From contig ADNK01001858.1 in assembly GCA_000320545.1 (NCBI GenBank), forward strand, positions 1 to 64,000: DNA of 64,000 nt. The letters are read 5' to 3'. Numbering within the stretch: the first letter of the stretch is position 1; the number at the start of each line of letters is the position of its first letter. The position numbers and the translations under genes are program-made. Shown in pieces: positions 37,066 through 49,699 of the stretch. The notes beneath the pieces were generated by a model that was not told where the DNA came from, made no database searches, and saw only the letters and a list, made by a program, of their open reading frames with translations. The stretch is from Bigelowiella natans CCMP2755. Its lineage: Eukaryota > Cercozoa > Chlorarachniophyceae.

Positions 37066-38112
37066 ACCGAGGCTATTTTTCCATAAATAAATAAATTTTC
37101 ATGTCGTAGGATTAAAATATGGACGCAACAACTAACAAATAAAAGCTGAGTTTCGTCCCAAAAGAAAATGAAAGAGGGTACAAATAGGCCCTAATTCCCA
37201 ATATTTTTTTGGACTGTGGCAATAAAAAAACAGGAGCTTGATCTGCATAGTTGTTAGACAGTTTCTCTTCCTTGCGAGTTCGCTCCGATTCTAGATCTAC
37301 GAGAATTAGAGTGCAAAGTTTTCAAAAACCTAGAGACTACCTAAAAAAATACAGATATTTTAATGTCAGAAGAGCCGAGTCTGTCATTCAGATCATAATT
37401 TCGAAAAGAAAGCCAGCTCGTATTCGGAGAAGAAATCTTTTGCAATAGTTTTTCCTTTTGCGACATCTTGGAAAGTTCCTTAGAATGAATTTTTAGATAT
37501 TTTCTTTTTTGTTACAATAGAGAGTAGTTTGACTATTTTGGCGTGGGGGTGGGTGAGAGATGGGGGTACTGCACCGCGGCTAAAGATTTCCTACCCCTTC
37601 CACGAAATGGCAAAAAACTAAAATGAATACATGCCGTATGGAAGATACGACAGTAGTATTATTTTATGATGTGCATAAATTTCCCAACACTACACAGCAT
37701 GGTTGCATCCAAGACGGCAGGATTCGAATAAATACAACCTCATTAAAAAAAAAAACTCTAAATAGTAGTTGTCGCAAGTGAAAATTTGTGGAGACTTGCC
37801 CCAAATGCTTCACTTTGGAGTCTATTTGATACCTTTTTATTTATGTCAAAACCCACGAAACACTTCCAATCAATCGCACCATGTACAAGACCCCCCACCT
37901 CTTTTCCCTCCGCCCTCAGCCGTCTGTCCGTCCCGTCTCTCGTATATTTCATGCATGTCCTATTAAATTTGCCTGCATAATAGCTATAGGCAACAAAATT
38001 TGAAGAAAATGCGATAAAAGCATCTTTCTGAAAAGGAAGAACTTTCATCAATTGCGCAATTGTTCTGCAGTTTTCATTTGTAAACGAAGTTTACAGTTTA
38101 TTAGATGTACAC
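37066..38112. other. Upstream region shared by DUF3067 gene and small membrane protein gene
   Basis: About 1 kb between divergent genes. It contains poly-A and poly-T runs and a 97-codon minus frame listed separately. A + frame at 37251-37448 has no recognisable features. Confidence 0.4.
37758..38051 (-). CDS. Small hypothetical protein
   Basis: A 97-codon frame without repeats, starting 61 bp from the start of the divergent gene at 38113. It includes FIAFSSNFVAYSYYAGKFN and DGTDRRLRAEGKEVGGLVH. No family is recognised, and an overlapping + frame exists. It may be chance or a first exon. Confidence 0.28.
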   Translation of the reverse strand: MMKVLPFQKDAFIAFSSNFVAYSYYAGKFNRTCMKYTRDGTDRRLRAEGKEVGGLVHGAIDWKCFVGFDINKKVSNRLQSEAFGASLHKFSLATTTI

Positions 38113-38695
38113 ATGAGTTATTTTAATACAATAATCAGGGCTATAGAAACTATTACTCAGGAAGAATATTACCAATCATGGGGCAAGGTGGATGATACCA
38201 CACAGCTGCATCGATTGAAAACTTTGTACTAATTGCTTATGTTGTAGGCGAAGGAAGTAAACAATGACGACGGAGTTACATTCACGATACTAGCAGTGTG
38301 TCTTTCAATAGGAATGTGGGCCTATGAAGGAGGATGGGTAATAATCCGATTCATTTTTCTTACATGTGGACTCAAATTATGACTCCTTAAAGGTGGCGCT
38401 TGTTCTTTCCAAATTATGGTCGGGATTCCCGACCCTTCTGACAGTTGCACAACTCCTCGCTGGGTAGTAATAAGTATTTATGCCACTGAAAATGTCGGAA
38501 TTTGCCTATGTATCGGGAGAAGGCACTGATCAGAAATTGTTGTGATTAATTGATATCGAATGCCCAATGGAGTTATGGATATTATTTTTTAGGTTCACAA
38601 TGCTAGTTCCGATTATTTTCTCGATGACTATGATGCTTACCATCGTTGGTATTTGGGCAATGCGTCAGAAGAAGCCTAGTTTCAGCTTAATGTAA
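38113..38695 (+). CDS. Small multi-spanning membrane protein
   Basis: Four exons, 38113-38187, 38248-38337, 38393-38463 and 38593-38695, are perfectly in phase and encode 112 residues. A short polar N-terminus (MSYFNTIIRAIETITQEEYY) precedes three likely membrane helices: VTFTILAVCLSIGMWAYEGGW, LWSGFPTLLTVAQLLAGF and LVPIIFSMTMMLTIVGIWAM. It ends in a short basic tail (RQKKPSFSLM). No signal peptide is evident, so the first helix probably acts as anchor. I do not recognise the family. Introns are short (60, 55 and 129 nt) and free of microsatellites. Confidence 0.8.
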
Positions 38696-40973
38696 ATTTG
38701 ATGAAGAAAAAGAGACTTGAAGTTCAATTCAGTACAGAGAAGGTTTTTCATATATTTAACCGGTCCGGGTAAATTGAACCAGCAATGTGAAATGGTCTTA
38801 ATAATGTAATGACAACCCAGTGAACATTTCTTCATGTATAGTCATCGATATTGCATCATGTCATATCATAACATCAAATAATTTGATGTAAATATCAATA
38901 AATTCGCACAAATGCACACGTTATAACCTCAATTGATGATAATAGTAACGTTGCATCTTCATTACAATTATCTATCTCCATGAGTACACACTTGCAAGTG
39001 CACCTGCTGTGGATCTGATGATGCGATGTGGATCATTGGTGAATGAGTGCACGCATCGCATGGCTTGATCGTGGGGAGCTAGCGAGTCGATCTTTACCTA
39101 TTCTATGCTACGGCGTCGGAGAGGAGGACACCATGAGCTGTGATGTGTGGTGATCGAAGAACAAATGGTCATCCTTTCCTTTGAATGGCAAGATGGCTAT
39201 TGTCATCACATGATGCTAGCATGTGTTGTTTTGCCGACGTTGGACGTACGTGCAGCCTGCCAAGCTTGCAGCACGCGTCGATGTATGTGTCAAGACTGAG
39301 CGTGCTGTGTCGCATGTTCTGCTTTGTAGCATCTGCTGTTTCTCTTTGCTACAAACGATTTTGCCGCCTGCTAGCCTGCCTGCTGATCGAAGGGACCAAA
39401 ATCAACAGTTGTTCTTTGTTTGTCATTGTTGTCATTGGAGATTCGGCAGGACAAGCGAGCTAGCTGCTAGCAAGGGCCAACGCACGGGTCACTTTGTCTT
39501 GATGACGGCTGTTTTCATTGGACTCATCGATCCTGTGATTGCACAAGTTCGTCAAACCTGTGACGAATCGCCAGAATGTGCATTTGGAAGCTTTTGCGCG
39601 CGACCAAGCGCGTCATGTGATGTGACAGACATTGGATTTGCTCGCATTTCTTTGAAATTTTTCGTGCATGTCACGTTTGGTCAAACGCACGCGCAAAAGC
39701 ATTCAAAATGTGGCAGCGAACAAACGCGCAGCGTGCATCCGCTGCACAACGGGTGTGAATTTTCACACTTTGCGCGCTCACTGAGGACTTGAAAAAAAGG
39801 ACATTTTGGTCAACATTTCGGTCATTTTTTGAGGTTTGGCCATTGGACAAGTTCTGATGACTTTTCTTTGACCAACTGCAACTGCCTGCTTGTTTCAAAG
39901 CGCGTCGTAAAAGCGCTGCACTGTTCACAACCCCGTCGTCACCAGGTTTGACGGACTTGTGTGGACGACACAACTCCGAGAAACATGTCAAGCATGTTTG
40001 GACTAGATCCGGGGCAGCTGGCGTGTCACCCATTCATGAATCATTTGACTGCACATGCACGTAGTCAATGAATTCTTAGATGACACATTTTCTGCAAGGT
40101 GATGTGTCATCATCGACATTCAAAGGATGTTTCCTCTACATTCTCCCCCCCCCCCCCTCCGCCCCCTCGCCTATCTGGTCCAGCGCATCATGTGTGTAGT
40201 CCTCCCATGTTTGAATCTGTTGTTGAAGGAGGGTGGGTGCGGGGGGTGGAATGGAAAGATGAGGGTGAGAGAAAAGCAACATTTAGATTGCCCATATACA
40301 CAATGCATCATGAGATCATTTATATATATTTAAATGAGCATTAGGCTTCATCTCCCTTGTCATTAATGTCATTCTCCGTGTGGCCAAGAGCACCCTATTT
40401 CGTCACATCAATCTGTCATACACATGCTACTACCACTACCACTACCATCCATGCTGTAGCAAACCGCGTCACTGCATGGAAGCGCGCTCTATGCGACCAA
40501 ACTCTGGGTGCGCATGATGCTTCTCAACCGGTTATGAGAGGATATTTGCTGTTTGTTTGTTCTTAAAGAAGGTCCAAGAACAGCACCCTCTTCTACCAAT
40601 TCACGAGATTCCATCGCTCTCAGATGAAAGGGAGACGGAAAGTGCGTTAGATTTCACCTTTGCTACTTAGCTGCAGCGCTTGAATGGTGTTAGTTCTTGG
40701 CATTACGATGAGAAAAAGTGATGATCGCCGAAGTGACGTTGCTGCTGTAACAATGTAAACTCAGCCGCCTCACCGCCATGAAGAAATGTAGAAACGAGGA
40801 TGCTGCTTGCATCATGCGCGCGCTGTGATAGTGACATTTATTGGGGAAGAATGCGACGCGCTGTACTTTTCACGCCAAGCAAGGAACATTTTTCTTTGCG
40901 CAAATCACATGGTGCATGCAAGCGCAGATTGGCTCGCACTGAGTTGTGCATAATTCATTGATAAATTTTTACT
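38696..40973. other. Long intergenic region with distinctive TGCATG/GCGC texture
   Basis: 2.3 kb without a supported gene. 39000-40060 is rich in TGCATG, AGCTAGCT, CGCGCG and TTTGTC/GACAAA words. A 189-codon + frame at 39223-39792 has a Cys/His/Arg-rich composition typical of read-through of such DNA. 40143-40170 is a C-rich run. Confidence 0.5.
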
Positions 40974-41940
40974 TTAATTCAATGGCAAGTGTTGGAAACA
41001 AGAAGTGAACCCTGTAGCCATAACAGCCCAATGTGTTCCCATTTCTAACTGGCTTCTATTCTGTTTAAATCTACCAACGATGGCAATTGTTCGGGTGCCT
41101 TCTTTGTTCTGTATTTTCACCACCATTGGTTTTAGCCTCATTTTGGCTTTGTCTTTGCCTTTTGATGGTATTCTGTAATCTCGACCTTTCTTGTCGGCCG
41201 TTGTTTCTATGTGCATTGATTTAATGAGTTTTTTCCTCAATCTTCGCAGCTTGCGGGAGATTTGCTTCTTTACTTTTTTCATTTGTTCTTTGTCCATATT
41301 TTCCCTCGATGAGGGTTGTTTTGTTTTGATCTGCTGCTGCTGCTGCCTCAGCTTTCGCTTACTTCGTCTGGATGTTTCGATTTCCCAGGTGTTGGTGTTT
41401 TCAGTGATTTGGCACATGTTTGTGGTTTGGATTATAAACACTTTTATCAAACCACAACTTTTGCTGCAGACAGGTCGGCTCGGCTCCAAGGACAAAGAAG
41501 AAGGAATGTTCTCCGAATGCGATTTATTGACGAGACATCTCGAGATCATCTCCGATCCGATTCTTCCTAATGAATCCCGGTATTCTAAGCGTGAAGAATG
41601 AGATTTTTTGAGTGGCTCTTTTCACCATGCGACAACGAAAATTATAATTATTTAGGTGCGTGTCGACACAATTCGACACATCAGACATCCTCTTTTGGCG
41701 ATGACATTGCAAATGACGATGTTTTCCCTTCTACAACCTAAAAATACTTGTGACAGAACAAAAATCACCTGCGTTTTCGCTGAGACTTGGGGATTGTTGG
41801 TAGTGGCCGGCAATTTCGCTACTCGAGAACGAGAGCCAGGTCGCTGCTTCCGGAAGGTCACGCACGCGCCACAATGGGTGCTGCATGCACGAGCTCCAGG
41901 AAGATGGTGGGATTCTCTCCTTTAAATCTTGCAAGTTCAT
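40974..41940 (-). CDS. Basic hypothetical protein
   Basis: Two exons, 41940-41769 and 41584-40974, join in phase to about 260 residues. The start is MNLQDLKERIPPSSW. The second exon is strongly basic (TSRRSKRKLRQQQQQ, MKKVKKQISRKLRRLRKKLIK) and ends in GTHWAVMATGFTSCFQHLPL. The basic helices suggest binding to nucleic acid or ribosome, but no family is recognised. An alternative acceptor at about 41739 would give a short product ending at 41652. Confidence 0.55.
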
Positions 41941-42590
41941 AAAGAAGTTAAGATAAAATCAAATTATTTTGCTGTTTGATAAATCCTCGTACTTATTTGA
42001 ATCAGAAACTAAAGACCGTCGGGATTCTAATCTCTAATCGCAAAACGTGTGTTGGCAATATTAGTTTTTTTTCTCCATCCATAATATCTAAAAAAAGATC
42101 ACCACATACAGTATATACGTGCTGCTTTCGCTCACAATAGCTTCTTATTCTTCACACTAGTTCGAATGGAAGCAATGGGTTTGACGAGGCCGAGTTGGTG
42201 ATACTAGACAAAAATCAACATGTTGCGCTGCGAATATTTCTACCAGATTCCGCACCACAAGAGATGCTTGAATTCTAAAATGTAAAAATGTATGATATTG
42301 GCCGTGAAATGGCGATTAGGCTCGCGTTTTCAAGCTGCTGACAAGCAATGGCTTGTGTCCCGTCTCGATAACACTGGACGGGGGCAAGGTGCTTTTTGAG
42401 TGAATACACACTATCTATGGTAGAATTGTTAGACTATTGTGATTATTGCTTCAGCACTCTAGTAATCCTCTTCGTTATTGCTGACTGTGACTAAAGCAAC
42501 TTTATGTTGTCGCGCCAAACGTAGGTGCTCACTGGAAAGCTCAATTGTTCGAAAGATGACCCCTACATACAAAGCATGATTAAGGGTAGT

Positions 42591-42628
<38 letters not shown>

Positions 42629-42728
42629 TCTGTAGTGATCTACTCTTCATGGGTTCACTCACACTCACACACACACACGCACACACACACACACACAATA
42701 TACTTAAAAATAGAGGAGAGAGAGAGAG

Positions 42729-42767
<39 letters not shown>

Positions 42768-42952
42768 AGAGAAATCGGAGATTGGTGGGCAATGCGCTCT
42801 TTGCATGTCAGGCGTCTTCAGAGAGCTATGTAGCCAATTGAATTAATATATACCCATTCGTCCGATAGTGTTTGAAGTTGCAGTTATCTCTTGTATGATG
42901 ATGTCGTTATGTTGTTAAAATAGACCCGTGGTGCACTCAATTTCTTGATTCA
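41941..42952. other. Repeat-rich region with a possible minus-strand terminal exon
   Basis: 42591-42627 is (TAG)n, 42661-42698 (CA)n and 42717-42767 (GA)n. On the minus strand, a frame ending at 42459 (VIFRTIELSSEHLRLARQHK then a stop) can be joined in phase to a segment near 42870-42905 (ITATSNTIGRMG). That looks like the end of a gene, but I find no start or upstream exons. Confidence 0.35.
42591..42767. repeat. (TAG)n, (CA)n and (GA)n cluster
   Basis: Three different simple repeats within 180 bp. Confidence 0.9.
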
Positions 42953-43607
42953 ATGTCAGCCAAACAAGCCGTGGTTAATGTCCGTCTTACAATCTAAAAC
43001 CTAACATGCTCTCACAACCCACACCTACGTGTGCTTGCGTGGCACACACTTAGACTGTCAAAGGATGTGTTGGTCTGTGTTATTTGGGGTCTCCTGCTTA
43101 AGTGTGGAATATGTATCTCTGTCGCCTTCACACAGCATCATCATCATACTCATCATCTTAATCATCATCTTCAGGAATTAGCTCTCGACGGACTATTCCT
43201 CTTCGGTAATGCTGTTTCTAAGATTATGCGCTACACAAGCATAGCGATTGCTCTTTACACAATGAATCAACACTGCTGCTATTTCTTGTCTTGGTAGTTT
43301 TGCTTCACATTTTTGGTCCTGCCAGCAACAGCAAACGGTGGTGGCACTTGTTTGTCGTTGATCAAACCCTGTGGAATTCTATTATGATAGAAGTAGCACA
43401 TTAAAAATTGCTATTATTACCTAATATCACAAAAGGAGGATTTGCAGCAGTCGATGATTTCTTCAGAAGTGTAGGTACACAGTTGTGATTCGTGATGACG
43501 TCTCAGTGTTACAACACAGAACAATAATGGCAACTCAAGTAAGAAGATTAATGTATTCACTACAGACGTTAAAGTTCTCGTCGGACGGCATTTTGACAAT
43601 AACGCAG

Positions 43608-43650
<43 letters not shown>

Positions 43651-43997
43651 GTGTTCAACAACAACAACAACAACAACACATCATCATAATCATCATCATC
43701 ATTATCGAATCCAGTCATCTGATCACCATCACATAATCAGTAATCGCGGCGTTTCGAGAGGGTGTAGCTGGTATCCTCACAGCTGTTGATTCTCTCAATC
43801 AGTGCATAGGTTGCTATTTTTGAAGAGTTTTTGAGCCGCTCATAGTTTAAGATGGGAGGGTACTCATCGCCATAATTTTCTCTAGTTCGGAATAAGCGCG
43901 TAGTCGTAGCTGCGGACGACGTTAAAGATGTTGAACGCATAAATAGCTTGTTATCGAGGAAAGGTAAAAAAATGATTGGAAATAAGAATAACGATTA

Positions 43998-44036
<39 letters not shown>

Positions 44037-44139
44037 ATTTTTTGCATTCGTAAAGTGTGTTTTTCTGATGAACCATGATAGAGATAAAGGGGATACCAGC
44101 TGAATGTGGCCAAAATGTAAGAAAATTCTATCTATATTG

Positions 44140-44179
<40 letters not shown>

Positions 44180-44444
44180 TAGTCTCCACTCTTGTATGTT
44201 AGCCTGCAATGAGTAATGTCTAACGCGACAATGAATTTGCGACGAATATAGGACGGTTTCATTCAGCATAAAAATCTCATCACTGCCAAGGTACAGAATT
44301 AGAAATATTGCAATGAATAACGTTACTTATCACATACAAACACGTATCATGTGTAGCATAATACATGTTTCGTTTGATGTACTCTGCAACACTTTATCCT
44401 CCTCACAAGCCATTCGTATTGCTGTGATGATGATGATGATGATG

Positions 44445-44482
<38 letters not shown>

Positions 44483-44573
44483 GTGTGCGCGTGGAATTGA
44501 CTGCCGACAGAAAGCAAGTAAGGAACTGCTAATCGCATCTGGCTTGGTCATTGTGAAGGAGGAGAAACGTTGA
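42953..44573 (+). CDS. Small hypothetical protein in ten short exons
   Basis: Exons 42953-42983, 43175-43205, 43298-43337, 43520-43538, 43566-43607, 43741-43809, 43910-43963, 44082-44116, 44252-44290 and 44511-44573 agree in phase at every junction, giving 140 residues. Order: MSAKQAVVNVRISSRRTIPL, VKVLVGRHFDNNAVIAAFRE, GVAGILTAVDSLNQCIAADD, VKDVERINSLLSRKEIKG and ASKELLIASGLVIVKEEKR. The middle of the protein is mildly hydrophobic; no membrane helix is certain. Exon 4 is only 19 nt. Exon 1 uses a donor starting GTCTTAC, so the start is the least certain part. Introns carry CT, CAA, ATC, TG and TA repeats. Family not recognised. Confidence 0.62.
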
Positions 44574-45093
44574 AATTCATTTCGATGGATAGTAATATAA
44601 AGCAATAAGCGACACCCGCTATAGCCTCGATTCTACTCGCTACTTATACGCAGACTGGATCGATATGTACCCCTTAATAGTTTATTCCTCGCAGTAATGA
44701 TCTAGCTAGTTTGCTCTGAAGAGAGCAAGTTTGACTATTTATTCCACACGCACGTGTAGAATCGTGGATATACTAGATACACGCGTACACGTACACGTAC
44801 GCGTACATGTACATCTCATCACTATAATCTTAACACATTGCTGACGGACGACAACATGCTAATCCATTTGCTGGTCATTGCTGCATGCAATGTGAGAGCC
44901 TCACATAGCAACAGCTTTGTGATATTTTTGTATACACATGTGATATACGTCCTCTATACGCGCGCATGCAGCCCTGTGCATGAATGCTACACCATGATTC
45001 GACACTGCATTCGCATAATACTCGAATTTAATAATGTCATGTTGACTTGGGAGCTATACCGGCAATATCGTGCAACGAATTTACGCTCAACTA
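44574..45093. other. Intergenic region between convergent genes
   Basis: It contains a 36-nt strictly alternating purine-pyrimidine tract at 44779-44814. The + frame at 44838-45149 overlaps the minus-strand terminal exon of the next gene and is not supported. Confidence 0.5.
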
Positions 45094-45262
45094 CTACTTC
45101 TTCTTCCGCTCATACACCGACGCTGTTGGGTCAAGGAAGTACGTGCTGAAGTAATTTGAGTAGTATGTGGCATAGTAGTTAACTTGTTGGGTTATACTAG
45201 CTGGGGCACCGTTATTGCAAGCCTGAGAAATAAAGAAGAAACAGACAGTAATTGTACGGATA

Positions 45263-45339
<77 letters not shown>

Positions 45340-47016
45340 TATATTGATATGTTACTATTCGACGAATTGAATTCCTGCACGTGGTTATAGCCATTTGTTA
45401 TTTCCATGACCCACAACCGTATCGCCTCTCATCTCTTCATACTGCACTTCACACCGCTTATCTTACTTATTACTACCTCGCATTGCATGCTGTATTTTTG
45501 ACACATGTAACAAGCCGTTTTGTCCCGCCGACTTCCAGAAAGAGCAGTAGCCTGCTCGCGCACAAACGCAGACATACACAATACGCACACATATGGATGA
45601 GAGAGAAAGAAAGACTATGTGATTGTACGTTTATGTGCGTGTATGAGTGCTTTCTGCACAAAATGGTACAGCAACACTAGAAACTTGACGACTAAATATG
45701 GAGAATGTGTTGTAAGGAAAACGGCAGTAGAGCGTTGATGCTGCCTTGGATTTTCTAGATCTCGTAATTTAGATGCATAAAGCAAGTTAAGTTGTTATTG
45801 TTTTGTTTTTGACGTCTCTAAGAGAACTAAACACAATTGCAAGCACTACACACTCCTCGGGCATCATCAGATGTTGCTACGTGCGTTAAATCATGTTGTT
45901 CGTTGTTGACTGTGCTGTCTCGTGAATACTACCAGTGTGAGGGAGACTGAATGCGTTAAAGAACGTGTCACGGTGTTGGTAAGGCCGGTAATAACCCTTT
46001 CTGTCAATCGTTCAACAGCCTCTACTTCTGCTATCTCTGCTACGGCGTCACCCACCGTGTAAGAAAGCAGCTGTGGGAGAGTGTGGAGCAATCCATGCAC
46101 CTGTAGAGCAGCAGCAGCAGTAGTATGGATGATGGTGATGATGATAATGATGATAATGATGATGACACTGTTAAGGAAAAATAACTTTCATCAACACTAT
46201 GACGCGCATTACAATTTTCCATTCAGGCTCTCCAAAAACTTTCTTATTCTTCTTCTTCTTCTTTATATTCTTCTACTAGGTGTTATTATATTGTCCATTC
46301 TCCCCATCTCATCTTGAATCAATAAAACTAAGTGACATCGACGAGAAGGTAATCAGAATGTCATCAGTGCTAAGAACTGACCACAGCATCCTTCACTCTG
46401 AGTATGGTAGGATAAGATACGCGATCATGAACCTAAGAAGAAAAGGAAAGTGAATGAGAAGAATAAGGGAAAAGGTAAACAACAATCCATGCAATCACTT
46501 GTCATCATGCCCTTATGCCCTCTCAAGTAAATAAAACGAAAGCATGAAGCATCATCAATGAACTGACAAATTCTTCTCGCAGCAGAAACCGAAGGAGTGT
46601 TGAAATTAGAATAATCCACCAACTTGCTCCACAATTGCAATTACCTCTCGAATTACTAGCGTCGCTAATCTTCCGCCTTTGGAGGGCAAGATGTGCTTGA
46701 TAATTGCACTTGCAATCCCAGACTGACCATGTCCCAATGATCGATACACGAAAAGCAAAGTAGAAGATTCATATCACAACATATTAACCAACACAAACAT
46801 TAGGAACGTAGTAGAAGCGTTGTAACGAATGGGACTTAGAATAAAGAAGAAGACGAACAGAAATGTGATTCGGTAGCTATAGATACACCATTGCTATAAG
46901 TGTAACACCTACCTTTAGACCACTGATAGCCATCGTGGCACTCTTGAAGCTCATCTTTCCAGCATGCGTCCAAGACGCCTTTTTGGGGGTCACCACTGCA
47001 AGCAGAAGTAAAAATT

Positions 47017-47077
<61 letters not shown>

Positions 47078-47290
47078 GAGAGAGAGACAGAGAGAGAGAG
47101 AGAGCAGTTGGATACAGAAATGAGGAAGATAGTTTAAGCACGAATCATGTACAAACAATCAGAGACCCCTCACTCCTATACCATTCAGATATTTGTCAAC
47201 GTATTTTGTGTTTGGGGGTGGGTAGTGCTGTAGCAATCGTACATTTCGTAGCGGAGAACATCGAGCTGAAATTTGTCTCCAAGAATGAGA

Positions 47291-47321
<31 letters not shown>

Positions 47322-48323
47322 GGAGGAGGAGGAGAGTTTATCGAGAAACTCATCACCATCGCTGTGGAGATTTTGTTGTGGTTGTTGTTGCTGCTGCAGC
47401 TGCGTCTGAATTTTCTGTGAGGTGATATTTAGCTGGAGCCCTGTCTCAACGAGCATCTAACCATAACGACAACAGCATCATCAGCAATAAACGACGCAAT
47501 CTTGCATTAGCAGCAGCATGTAGATCATCAATCTTACAACGACAAATGATCAACACAACCTCCGGCAGCAGATTATGCTTGTTGGCACGCTGTAGGTCGC
47601 CGGTGGGTGAAAAGATATGACGAAACAGCCCTGACGAGAACAGCAAAAGTTTATTATTAGTGCAATCACCGCCATCATCATCATCATCATCATTATTGTC
47701 GTCATTCATCATATTCTCTTTCTTTTTCTTTGTCCTCATCTTCATCATCACTACCATCATCATCCTCACATGCTAGTACCTAGCTATAACTCTCATCTAT
47801 CTATGTGTACCAATGACTGTAGCTGCTAGCATCCGTCGAGAAGGAGAGGACGGTGCGGGTGATGATGGTGATGGTGATGGTGATGATGATGATGATGATG
47901 ATGATGGCACGCTTCCTTGCTTTCGTTGTTTATCACTGTGGACATCCCTGCTGCTATTGCTGCTATTGCTGCTATTGCTACGACTTGTTTCTCCTCTTCC
48001 AGTCTTAGTTTGCTGCTTGATCTGAAGCTTGGAAGTATTGACCGCAGAATGCCTCACAGTGTTGGAGATATTAGAAGTTGTGGTTTTGTTGGTGCTTCTT
48101 CTGATAATGGGAGGGGGTAGGGGTGCTGTCCTGCTGCTGCTGCTGCTGTCGGAGTTGGTAGTAGAATTTAGAAGAGTCGCACTTGTCTCAAGCATGACAC
48201 TGTCTGATATTTGAATTGGAAGCTGAAAAGAAGGAAAGCAAAAGAAGGGGGGGGGGTTCAATAGTAGACGAATTCAAGGCGACAATATCATATATTAAAA
48301 CAGATATATTAATATGTGTTAAC

Positions 48324-48366
<43 letters not shown>

Positions 48367-48412
48367 GATATATTTTCGTAAATTTTGTGGAACAAATCGA
48401 TCGGTTGAATGG

Positions 48413-48502
<90 letters not shown>

Positions 48503-48704
48503 CTACTCGTCAGAGCAAATGCAACCATTTCTACTACAATTCCTCATCCTCTCTCCTTTCTCCCCCATCCTAAATTAATCCTCGTCCTGCTCCTCCTCCT
48601 CCTCCACCCCCTACATCTGCTACTACTACTGCTATCACCATTCCAGCAATATTCCACACAGAGTGGGACATATGCACAATGGGCGGGATCGTAAGACCAA
48701 CAAT

Positions 48705-48750
<46 letters not shown>

Positions 48751-48987
48751 TATATATAAATAGTGATGTGTGTATAATATACATACAGCCCCACATCATC
48801 ATCATCATCATCATTATTGTTTATTATCATTGTGTGTTCTGTTCTCGTCTATGTCTAACGTAATCATCATCGTTGCTCTTCTTCAGCTGTCAGTGATGAC
48901 GCATGTGACCTTGATCATAAGGTTGAGAATCGTACTGACGGGTATAATAGGCGGCGGAACGAAGGGGTATCTAAGGTATTCATTCAT
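45094..48987 (-). CDS. Ser-rich protein with Tyr-rich C-terminus
   Basis: Nine exons, 48987-48910, 48222-47811, 47630-47560, 47456-47243, 46995-46913, 46722-46645, 46432-46382, 46100-45933 and 45222-45094, join in phase at every junction to 427 residues. The N-terminus is Pro-rich (YPFVPPPIIPVSTILNLMIK). Then comes a long Ser/Thr/Asn-rich, Arg/Lys-dotted region, probably disordered. An ordered C-terminal half follows: LFRHIFSPTGDLQRANK, KMSFKSATMAISGLKSGIAS, AIIKHILPSKGGRLATLVIR, VHDRVSYPTILRVKDAV, LLHTLPQLLSYTVGDAV and ERVITGLTNTVTRSLTHSVS. It ends with ITQQVNYYATYYSNYFSTYF. The HSVS plus YY-rich ending resembles, from memory, uncharacterised algal and oomycete proteins with repeated YYC/YY motifs; no function is known. 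The exact start is uncertain, because an AG just inside 48987 could be an acceptor. Confidence 0.7.
45264..45337. repeat. (TA)n(TG)n compound microsatellite
   Basis: TA tract followed directly by a TG tract, in the last intron of the Tyr-rich-tail gene. Confidence 0.9.
47018..47104. repeat. (GA)n microsatellite
   Basis: About 87 nt, interrupted twice by GACAGA; forms the minus-strand CT tract in an intron of the Tyr-rich-tail gene. Confidence 0.9.
48326..48502. repeat. (TA)n, (CA)n and (GA)n cluster
   Basis: TA 48326-48362, CA 48415-48448 and GA 48450-48502, in the first intron of the Tyr-rich-tail gene. Confidence 0.9.
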
Positions 48988-49038
48988 AGCAATATTATTG
49001 ATAGCAATCGCCTCAACTGCGCCGTCAGAGTCATCATT

Positions 49039-49069
<31 letters not shown>

Positions 49070-49420
49070 ATACATAGTGTACCATTGTTCTCTTTACTCA
49101 TCTATCTCTCCTCACCATGTCATCAGTATCATCACCGTCACCGCAATTATACACCTCACGCACGTGCATGCATGCCATGCATGCAACACAAATGTTATTA
49201 CGGGCAGTTCGGTCTCGTTTTTGGCGGTAGAATATAGTACCTACATCGTATATTATTTAAATTAGAATCGTCGATACTCAAAACACACAGACACAATGCT
49301 CACACTCGAACATCGTGCTTAGAGGGGGGGGGGAGGTGGAGGAGGAGGGGGAGAGATACACACATTATTACGTGTTGTGGTAGGCGTTTGGATTATTAGC
49401 AACAGTGATGATACGGAAGT

Positions 49421-49457
<37 letters not shown>

Positions 49458-49665
49458 CTCATGTTTAGTGGGCAATGAGAAATGTCAGTTGTAGGATAGA
49501 AAAATGGGCTTTTCCAATGAAGCAGCAGACGTAGGTGCAGTACCATAAAGCTACTTTTCATCACGATATTATTATGTCGCATGTACTCGAATATGATGAT
49601 TGATTGATTGATTTATTGCATTCAAGATGATGGTTGAGTTATTAATATTATCATCATTAATATAA

Positions 49666-49699
<34 letters not shown>

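Noticed and set aside
39223-39792. 189-codon + frame
   Set aside because: It lies wholly in TGCATG/GCGC-textured spacer DNA, is rich in Cys/His/Arg/Ser, shows no domain, and overlaps other long frames typical of this DNA.
42459-42905. Possible minus-strand two-exon gene end
   Set aside because: The end looks coding (SSEHLRLARQHKVALVTV) but no start or upstream exons exist before the divergent + gene; kept only as a note.
43737-43940. 67-codon minus frame with protein-like composition
   Set aside because: It is antisense to two + exons (43741-43809 and 43910-43963) that join in phase with eight others, which is the stronger case.
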